Source: Rhabdophis nuchalis (taxonomy: Eukaryota > Chordata > Lepidosauria > Squamata > Natricidae). Taken from it: 64,000 bases of DNA. The stretch is from contig CM077643.1 in assembly GCA_039707465.1 (NCBI GenBank), forward strand, positions 378,550,419-378,614,418. Direction: 5' to 3'. This document shows positions 61,801 to 64,000 of this stretch, piece after piece. A program made the translations under genes and the position numbers. Under the pieces are notes generated by a model. The model searched no databases and had not been told where the DNA came from. It saw only the letters and a list, made by a program, of their open reading frames with translations. How positions within the stretch are numbered: the first letter of the stretch is position 1; every line of letters starts with the position of its first letter.

Positions 61801-62669
61801 GGAGCTGTATTTGGACTAGGCTTTCCACCATGCCTGGGAGGTAAGTTTTGTCATTCAGCAAGGAATTAATCAGGGTCTTTTCTATAGTTGAAGGGTTGGA
61901 AACAATAATGGAAAAGAAATCTTACAGGCACCTTTGGAAGTGGTAATAATTTGGGCTGCATTTTTTTTTCAATTGGTAATGTAGAATTGGTAGGAGGATT
62001 GCCTCATTCCACAGTATAACTCCTTCCATAAGGAAATGCTTCTTGATCACTTGCAAATAGGAATTCAATATTCAAACTACGGAAATCTTTCTTAGCAGCA
62101 ACAATGCAATTTTAGCAACCCTGCAGTGTCCTTGAGGATTACCAGGAACTGGCAATAGTTGAACTGTGGTTCCTGTGCTTGCTCTCCAGAGATAAGTACA
62201 GGCATCCTGGTGCCCTCTGAATATGCTGAACTGCATTTCCCACCATTTCATGCCATTCATTTTGCTGTGTAAAGTTCTCTGTGGTTCCAGAGTTTGTAAG
62301 ATCCAGCGCCCAGTTACATAGTGAATGTATCAATTCGTTTATTCAGCTTCCAAATTATTTTTTATCACATTCCTTCAGATACATTAATGCTTGTAACCAA
62401 GGTATAATGGCAGTCAAGGCCAGCATTATGAAGTAATTTTGGCATAAAGATCCCATTGTTTAGGAAGTCTTACCTTCTCCTCTTCCTTCCTCACTTCTGT
62501 GAATGTTGTTCCAGGCCCCTTCCAATATGCAGACTACTTTGGGGCCCAGCAGCTCGTGGACTGCATGAAGAAGTATGAAGATGTCTATGGGATTCAGTTC
62601 ACACCATGCCAGTTGCTGCTTGACCATGCCAAGGACTCCAGCAAGAAATTTCACAAGAGAACTGCCTGA
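31736..62669 (+). CDS. HADHA: Trifunctional protein alpha subunit, enoyl-CoA hydratase / 3-hydroxyacyl-CoA dehydrogenase (20 exons)
   Basis: Mitochondrial trifunctional protein alpha subunit: hydrates long-chain 2-enoyl-CoA, then oxidises the 3-hydroxyacyl-CoA with NAD+. Joining 31736-31820, 39861-39902, 40822-40892, 43152-43285, 44426-44564, 45300-45419, 45505-45607, 46243-46365, 46519-46637, 48826-48882, 51044-51153, 51921-52055, 53473-53644, 54561-54647, 55208-55348, 57262-57330, 58708-58903, 60611-60725, 61695-61840 and 62515-62669 gives 2319 nt, 772 codons plus stop (human 763). All introns are GT-AG and in phase. The crotonase domain (about 45-240) has catalytic Glu157 (GGGLE) and Glu179 (TPEML). 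The Rossmann domain has G374-A-G-L-M-G379. The dehydrogenase His504 lies in GMHYFSP, and Glu516 corresponds to human Glu510, the common LCHAD-deficiency site. An odd Ala replaces Gly in PGAGATQRL. Confidence 0.97.
32180..32975. repeat. Two diverged copies of a ~270-bp segment
   Basis: 32195-32470 and 32697-32975 share CTCCCAAGGA, GACTCCTC, CCTGAATT(C/T)TTGGCACC and further blocks in the same order. They are about 500 bp apart in HADHA intron 1. The second copy holds a (CA)n tract. Confidence 0.65.
32873..32907. repeat. (CA)n microsatellite
   Basis: About 17 CA units in HADHA intron 1. Confidence 0.97.
33340..33484. repeat. LINE tail and (GATA)n microsatellite
   Basis: TTTTGGGAGATAGGGCGGTA is an L2-like LINE 3' end; it runs into about 20 GATA units from 33405. 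Confidence 0.9.
33600..33915. mobile_element. Degenerate family E MITE
   Basis: AACCTGAGAACTACCTGT at the right side and CACATGACTG/CATGTGACTG-type internal blocks resemble family E. Heavily diverged. Confidence 0.45.
35055..35525 (-). mobile_element. L2-like LINE 3' end
   Basis: The minus strand encodes [20 protein letters not shown] then [22 protein letters not shown], the L2-type ORF2 C-terminus. Compared with the 41.5-kb copy, the following about 50 residues are deleted. The tail is GGGCGGCG...TATAAATTTG on the plus strand. Confidence 0.85.
35526..37600 (+). other. HADHA: HADHA intron 1, part without recognised features
   Basis: AT-rich; I see no exon and no nameable repeat. Confidence 0.5.
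37595..37676 (+). repeat. CR1-L3 (Snake1-type) LINE tail with (ATTCT)n
   Basis: CTTGTGTGTCCAATCACACT, then TGGCCAATAAAGAATTCT, running into about nine ATTCT units. This is the LINE-tail microsatellite described from snake genomes. Confidence 0.88.
37973..38285 (+). mobile_element. Family E MITE, partial
   Basis: CAGGGAGTGCCCGACTTACA, GGCAACTGGCTCATATTTG and AGCAAAGTCAATGGGAAAACC follow the order seen in the 59.16-kb element. Confidence 0.75.
38670..38873. mobile_element. Family C hAT MITE, right part
   Basis: It ends CATACCGCCTGCAACCCACCACTG with TACCGG-rich interior as in the 44.8-kb copy. The left end is lost. Confidence 0.6.
39585..39716 (-). mobile_element. Family E MITE, right-end fragment
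   Basis: TTACTTAACAACTGCAACTG to GTCAAGGACTATCTGT. Confidence 0.6.
39861..39902 (+). CDS. HADHA: HADHA exon 2 (42 nt)
   Basis: Residues 29-43, [14 protein letters not shown], still presequence; compare human GYICRNFTGSSALL. It follows an 8-kb first intron. The acceptor is TTCCAG and the donor AAAT|GTAAGT. Confidence 0.9.
40465..40595. mobile_element. Family A foldback MITE, near-perfect palindrome
   Basis: 131 bp; arms CAGGGGTTTGCAAAGTTGG and its inverse meet at CCAGCCAGGTTGGCTGG. Perfect 8-bp target duplication GCATAGGG (40457-40464, 40596-40603). In HADHA intron 2. Confidence 0.92.
40822..40892 (+). CDS. HADHA: HADHA exon 3, start of hydratase domain
   Basis: Residues 43-66, [20 protein letters not shown] then NSK, the first strand of the crotonase fold. 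The acceptor is TCTTAG and the donor CAAG|GTAAGT. Confidence 0.96.
41450..42185 (+). mobile_element. L2-like LINE 3' end
   Basis: 125 open codons encode [20 protein letters not shown], then LQLVQNAAA and [18 protein letters not shown], the ORF2 C-terminus. The tail is CACCGCCCTGAGTCCCTCCGG...AATAAATAAA. In HADHA intron 3. Confidence 0.88.
42255..42575 (-). mobile_element. CR1 LINE 3' end
   Basis: The minus strand carries [20 protein letters not shown] ... MRTINQWNG and ends GGACTACAAGACCTCCAAGG, the CR1 ORF2 end and tail. Confidence 0.82.
43152..43285 (+). CDS. HADHA: HADHA exon 4
   Basis: Residues 67-111, [20 protein letters not shown] to CFIAGADI. The FIAGADI segment forms the first oxyanion-hole loop of crotonases. 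The acceptor is TTATAG and the donor TCAA|GTACGT. Confidence 0.97.
43600..43766 (+). mobile_element. L2-like LINE 3' end
   Basis: TTTTTAGCGCAGGATATG, then GAGTCCCTTCGGGGAGAGAG, continuing into (TTA)n. Confidence 0.8.
43767..43864. repeat. (TTA)n microsatellite on a LINE tail
   Basis: Over 30 TTA/ATT units, as at 16.17 kb. Confidence 0.95.
44426..44564 (+). CDS. HADHA: HADHA exon 5, catalytic Glu157
   Basis: Residues 111-157, ending in [15 protein letters not shown]. Glu157, equivalent to human Glu151, is one of the two hydratase acid/base residues. The acceptor is TTGTAG and the donor AGAG|GTATGA. Confidence 0.97.
44748..45207 (+). mobile_element. tRNA-headed SINE, split by a family C MITE
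   Basis: GGTTGGTCTAGTGGTTAAGG is an A box-bearing head and GAGTTCTAATCC a B box. The body resumes after the insertion with TTAGACATGAAAAACTATTT and TCATTCTCTCTCAGCCCAAC. Confidence 0.82.
44819..45102. mobile_element. hAT-type MITE (family C), inside a SINE
   Basis: CAGTGGTAGGTTCCGG to CCGGAACCCACCACTG, 284 bp; duplication CCGTAGAC/CCTTAGAC (44811-44818, 45103-45110; 7 of 8). Confidence 0.9.
45300..45419 (+). CDS. HADHA: HADHA exon 6, catalytic Glu179
   Basis: Exactly 40 codons, residues 158-197. TPEMLLG carries Glu179 (human Glu173). The following motif reads [10 protein letters not shown], with Ala where nearly all crotonases have Gly. The acceptor is TTTCAG and the donor GATG|GTGAGA. Confidence 0.97.
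45505..45607 (+). CDS. HADHA: HADHA exon 7
   Basis: Residues 198-232, [20 protein letters not shown] to [10 protein letters not shown]. It lies only 85 nt after exon 6. The acceptor is TTTCAG; the donor TTAG|GTTAGA is weak by consensus. Confidence 0.95.
46018..46172 (+). mobile_element. CR1 LINE 3' end
   Basis: GATGCTCCAACACTGGAAGT, then GGGGGTTGGACTAGAAGACC and CAAGGTCCCTTCCAACTC, 70 bp before HADHA exon 8. Confidence 0.85.
46243..46365 (+). CDS. HADHA: HADHA exon 8
   Basis: Residues 232-273, [20 protein letters not shown] to DKGLIQ. The acceptor is TTGCAG and the donor CAGA|GTGAGT. Confidence 0.95.
46519..46637 (+). CDS. HADHA: HADHA exon 9
   Basis: Residues 273-312, [20 protein letters not shown] to APLSIIE, the linker helices after the hydratase domain. 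The acceptor is TTACAG and the donor TGAG|GTAATT. Confidence 0.95.
46949..47093. mobile_element. Family A foldback MITE
   Basis: 145 bp, CAGGGGTCTCCAACC to GGTTGGAGACCCCTA, with near-perfect arms; perfect 8-bp duplication GTATAGGA (46941-46948, 47094-47101). In HADHA intron 9. Confidence 0.92.
47580..48290. repeat. Unclassified dispersed repeat (second copy)
   Basis: Same ordered blocks and orientation as 21.43-22.14 kb. It also has GGAAAGGGCCCGACTGGCAC and CATCCAACCAGGAGATGACC. Class unknown. Confidence 0.6.
48291..48545 (+). mobile_element. Non-LTR reverse transcriptase fragment
   Basis: The translation contains [20 protein letters not shown] and [12 protein letters not shown], the conserved block after the YxDD box in L2/Rex-like LINEs. 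It is frameshifted after that. Confidence 0.75.
48826..48882 (+). CDS. HADHA: HADHA exon 10 (57 nt)
   Basis: Nineteen codons, residues 313-331, [19 protein letters not shown]. The acceptor is TTTAG and the donor CCAG|GTAAAG. Confidence 0.95.
48883..49757 (+). other. HADHA: HADHA intron 10, first part
   Basis: AT-rich with a short GAATA run at about 49185-49200; nothing else recognised. Confidence 0.5.
49758..49889. mobile_element. Family A foldback MITE
   Basis: 132 bp, CAGGGGTCTCCAACG to CGTTGGAGACCCCTG; duplication CTGTAAAG/CTCTAAAG (7 of 8). Confidence 0.9.
49890..51043 (+). other. HADHA: HADHA intron 10, last part
   Basis: AT-rich, with a C run near 50851-50864; no repeat family or exon recognised. 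Confidence 0.5.
51044..51153 (+). CDS. HADHA: HADHA exon 11
   Basis: Residues 332-368, [20 protein letters not shown] onward, the segment leading into the NAD-binding domain. The acceptor is TTGCAG and the donor TCAA|GTAAGT. Confidence 0.95.
51921..52055 (+). CDS. HADHA: HADHA exon 12, NAD-binding motif
   Basis: Residues 368-413. [20 protein letters not shown] contains the GxGxxG dinucleotide-binding turn (Gly374, Gly376, Gly379). The acceptor is GTGCAG and the donor AAGG|GTATGT. Confidence 0.97.
52322..52655 (+). mobile_element. CR1 LINE 3' end
   Basis: An open frame encodes [20 protein letters not shown] and [20 protein letters not shown], then the CR1 tail GGACTAGAAGACCTCCAAGG. In HADHA intron 12. 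Confidence 0.9.
53473..53644 (+). CDS. HADHA: HADHA exon 13
   Basis: Residues 413-470, [20 protein letters not shown] to VLKEVEA, with [10 protein letters not shown], the conserved HAD strand after the NAD-binding helix. The acceptor is TTTCAG and the donor AGCA|GTAAGT. Confidence 0.97.
53818..54117. mobile_element. hAT-type MITE (family C)
   Basis: 300 bp, CAGTGGTGGGTTCCGG to TCGGGAATCCACTACTG; perfect 8-bp duplication CTAGGCAC (53810-53817, 54118-54125). In HADHA intron 13. Confidence 0.93.
54315..54448. mobile_element. hAT-type MITE (family D, short form)
   Basis: CAGGCCTGTCAAATTGG to CAAGTTTGACACCTG. Possible duplication TGTTCTAT/TGCTCTAT. Confidence 0.7.
54561..54647 (+). CDS. HADHA: HADHA exon 14
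   Basis: Twenty-nine codons, residues 471-499, including [11 protein letters not shown], where the Ser/Asn of the ASNTS motif contact substrate and cofactor in HAD enzymes. The acceptor is TCCCAG and the donor AATG|GTGAGT. Confidence 0.97.
54880..54985. mobile_element. hAT-type MITE (family D, short form)
   Basis: CAAGAGTGTCAGACTGGC to AAGTTTGATATCCATG, 106 bp; duplication GTTTAAAG/TTTTAAAG (7 of 8). Confidence 0.78.
55208..55348 (+). CDS. HADHA: HADHA exon 15, dehydrogenase catalytic His
   Basis: Forty-seven codons, residues 500-546. [19 protein letters not shown] carries catalytic His504 and Glu516 (human Glu510). The acceptor is TTCAG. The donor TAAG|GTGATT is the poorest in the gene; reading through it reaches an in-frame stop after about 18 codons. 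Confidence 0.96.
55811..56565 (+). mobile_element. CR1 LINE, 3' third of ORF2 still open
   Basis: A 214-codon open frame (55844-56488) encodes [55 protein letters not shown] and [20 protein letters not shown], the end of the CR1 reverse transcriptase ORF. The tail GGTTGGACTAGAAGACCTAC ends with ATTGTATTGTATT. It is 5'-truncated, so it cannot move. In HADHA intron 15, sense orientation. Confidence 0.93.
56583..57261 (+). other. HADHA: HADHA intron 15, last part
   Basis: Begins just after a remnant of a family E right end (AAGTCGAGGATTACCTGT, ending near 56581). Otherwise nothing recognised. Confidence 0.5.
57262..57330 (+). CDS. HADHA: HADHA exon 16 (69 nt)
   Basis: Twenty-three codons, residues 547-569, [20 protein letters not shown] then ILQ. 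DGPGF marks the junction between the NAD domain and the C-terminal HAD domain. The acceptor is CCACAG and the donor TCAG|GTTAGT. Confidence 0.96.
57331..58092 (+). other. HADHA: HADHA intron 16, first part
   Basis: No repeat family or exon recognised. Confidence 0.5.
58101..58449. mobile_element. hAT-type MITE (family B)
   Basis: 349 bp, CAGTGATGGCTAACCG to GGTTCGCCATCACTG; perfect 8-bp duplication AAATAGGG (58093-58100, 58450-58457). Confidence 0.93.
58708..58903 (+). CDS. HADHA: HADHA exon 17
   Basis: Residues 570-635, [20 protein letters not shown] to KGFLG, in the helical C-terminal HAD domain with FGFPVGA and DEVGVDV. The acceptor is CTGCAG and the donor TTAG|GTATGA. Confidence 0.97.
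59160..59537. mobile_element. Family E MITE, complete copy
   Basis: 378 bp with inverted ends ACAGATAGTCCTCAGTTTAC and GTAAGTTGAGGGCTACCTGT and no coding capacity. I could not find a target duplication, so the superfamily is open. Confidence 0.8.
59825..59932. mobile_element. Family A foldback MITE
   Basis: CCACCTTAGCAACTTTAAAG arm and CTAAAATTGCCAAGGTGG arm; possible duplication TTCTAAAG/TTCTAAAA. Confidence 0.7.
59997..60192. mobile_element. Tc1/mariner (Tigger-like) MITE
   Basis: CAGTGGAACCTCTGATCAC to GTGACCAGAGGTTCTACTC, with TA on both sides (59995-59996, 60193-60194). The TA flank and CAGTGG ends fit a pogo/Tigger-type element. Confidence 0.7.
60611..60725 (+). CDS. HADHA: HADHA exon 18
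   Basis: Residues 635-673, [20 protein letters not shown] to [16 protein letters not shown] is a HAD-family signature; the rest is the variable linker. The acceptor is TGACAG and the donor CGGT|GTAAGT. Confidence 0.95.
60863..60995. mobile_element. hAT-type MITE (family D, short form)
   Basis: CAGGGGTGCCAAACACG to CAAGTTTGACAGCCCTG, 133 bp; perfect 8-bp duplication ATTTAGCA (60855-60862, 60996-61003). Confidence 0.92.
61145..61266. mobile_element. Family A foldback MITE
   Basis: 122 bp, CAGGCGTCTCCAACC to GGTTGGAGACCCCTG; perfect 8-bp duplication CAATAGAG (61137-61144, 61267-61274). In HADHA intron 18. Confidence 0.92.
61695..61840 (+). CDS. HADHA: HADHA exon 19
   Basis: Residues 673-722, with [19 protein letters not shown] and [17 protein letters not shown], the second C-terminal HAD repeat. 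The acceptor is TCCCAG and the donor GGAG|GTAAGT. Confidence 0.96.
62515..62669 (+). CDS. HADHA: HADHA exon 20, C-terminus and stop
   Basis: Residues 722-772 then TGA at 62667-62669. It reads [20 protein letters not shown] to [12 protein letters not shown]. The end is KKFHKRTA, a few residues longer than human KKFYQ. The acceptor is TTCCAG. Confidence 0.95.
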
Positions 62670-62965
62670 ATTGGCATCTGCTAACCAAAAAGAAAAGGGG
62701 AAGACCTACAAGACATCTTCGTATCGGAGGGCTGTGGGTTTTAACTCTTTTAAGTGCCTTAGTTATTTAGGCACTACTTCTTCCTGGCCCACCCCTCATC
62801 AGGCTGAATGTTGATTTTCCCATTATCACGAGAAAGAATGGGGAAGTTTCTGCTCAAAGTACGGTACTTTTCAGGCCCATTGCAAGGAACTACTCATCGG
62901 AAAGCAGATGTAGCTTGCAGAAAATTCATAAGAATAAATTCTAGTGTATTGTTCTGTACATAATT
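62670..62965 (+). terminator. HADHA: HADHA 3' UTR with polyadenylation signal
   Basis: The AATAAA at 62933-62938 lies about 265 nt past the stop and is followed by U/GU-rich sequence (TGTATTGTTCTGT), consistent with cleavage near 62.955 kb. The position is inferred from the motif pair only. Confidence 0.75.
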
Positions 62966-64000
62966 TTGTCATTCATTCAGGGTTAGAACTGCTACTAAAG
63001 TGTTGCGTGGCTAAAACAAGGTTCAGTTGAGGCTGAAACCTCTGAGGGATTCTATGCTCTAATAAGATTAGTTTATCGAGATTATTTGAAGATCTCCAGA
63101 GCAATCTGGAGAGCCCACAACTGGTTATAGGTAAGTCTCCAATAAATCTGAGAACGCAGGGAATCTATTCAGTGGGCATGCATTAGCTCACAAAATAATA
63201 CCTTTCTGTTCATCACATTCCTCTAGGACTCATATTTTTTTTCCTTATGCCTAAACACAAGGTTTAACATTCTATTTTTATTTTTTCAGAAATGCTTTGT
63301 AATGTAGAGCTATCCTTGACAATATAGTGTTGGAGGCAGTATAATTAAATTCATTGGGGAGAGCTTGTAGCTTGAGGGCATCAATAGGCAGCTGGAGTGT
63401 ATTGGCAAACCATGTTGAAGTTAAATGAATGGAAGTTGCCCAAAAACTATCTGGGTTGGAGCTGAGGAAGCACACAATACAGCATTATTGAAGAACGTTT
63501 TTAAATGGCAGCCTGGGGGTGTTTGGGGGGGGGGTGCTGCTAAGAGCTCCAGAAGCATCCAAATTAGGACAATCAGCATTACAATCCAAAAGTAATTCCA
63601 TGTATGGAAATAAACACTTGTCAAAATACTGAAGCAGATGAAGGCATCTTTCTCCAGCCAGATGCTTTAAATAAAACAAATTAGCCTTCAAGGGATGGGG
63701 ATCCAGCAGACTTTGCCTTATTTTGTATGTTGGGAGAGGAGGGGGGGGGGGGGGGAGAAGCCTATATTTTCAATGCCAGTTGCTGGGGAACATAAGCAGG
63801 AGTGCAGCTTTAAGGTAAATCTTCCTTGAAGTTATCTCATTATGTGAAGACACTTGGTCAAGAGAGGCTCTTAATCTGATGTAGCACGATTGCTTTGGTT
63901 CATTCCCTTCCCATATTTGTTGAAACCAGCTGATACTCTACCTGCTGTTGTATAACAGCAACTAGAGTCTCCAGCCCCCTCTGGTCTGCAGCCCACTACC
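62966..64000. other. Intergenic, downstream of HADHA
   Basis: No gene recognised. G runs lie near 63524-63533 and 63740-63755. Confidence 0.55.

Overview
The window is vertebrate nuclear DNA, most probably from a snake. Interrupted genes with GT-AG introns fill its centre. Its repeats are those of squamate genomes: CR1 and L2-like LINE tails, a BovB/RTE fragment, tRNA-headed SINEs, many hAT-type MITEs with 8-bp target duplications, and LINE tails running into (ATTCT)n, (TTA)n and (GATA)n microsatellites. The species cannot be fixed from the sequence alone.

Two complete protein-coding genes are present, arranged head to head around a CpG-rich promoter at about 31.1-31.9 kb. On the minus strand (11.5-31.4 kb) lies HADHB, the beta subunit (3-ketoacyl-CoA thiolase) of the mitochondrial trifunctional protein. 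I could place 15 coding exons that join without a frame break into 473 codons plus stop, preceded by a probable 5' exon next to the promoter. On the plus strand (31.7-62.95 kb) lies HADHA, the alpha subunit (2-enoyl-CoA hydratase plus long-chain 3-hydroxyacyl-CoA dehydrogenase). Its 20 exons join into 772 codons plus stop. All catalytic residues I looked for are present in both. The two products form one hetero-oligomer on the inner mitochondrial membrane and carry out the last three steps of long-chain fatty acid beta-oxidation, so a shared bidirectional promoter makes functional sense.

Layout: 1-11.48 kb is intergenic DNA downstream of HADHB, dense in transposon remnants, including an LTR-retrotransposon integrase piece and a three-level nest (LINE, then BovB, then hAT MITE). 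HADHB follows at 11.48-31.4 kb and the promoter at 31.1-31.9 kb. HADHA occupies 31.7-62.95 kb, with an 8-kb first intron and a CR1 LINE in intron 15. The last 1 kb is intergenic.

I found no RNA gene, CRISPR array or prokaryote-style system. The points most worth following are the MITE families dated by their target duplications, the nested insertions, a large hairpin element in a HADHB intron, an in-frame upstream ATG in the HADHB 5' exon, and a Gly-to-Ala change in a conserved HADHA hydratase motif.
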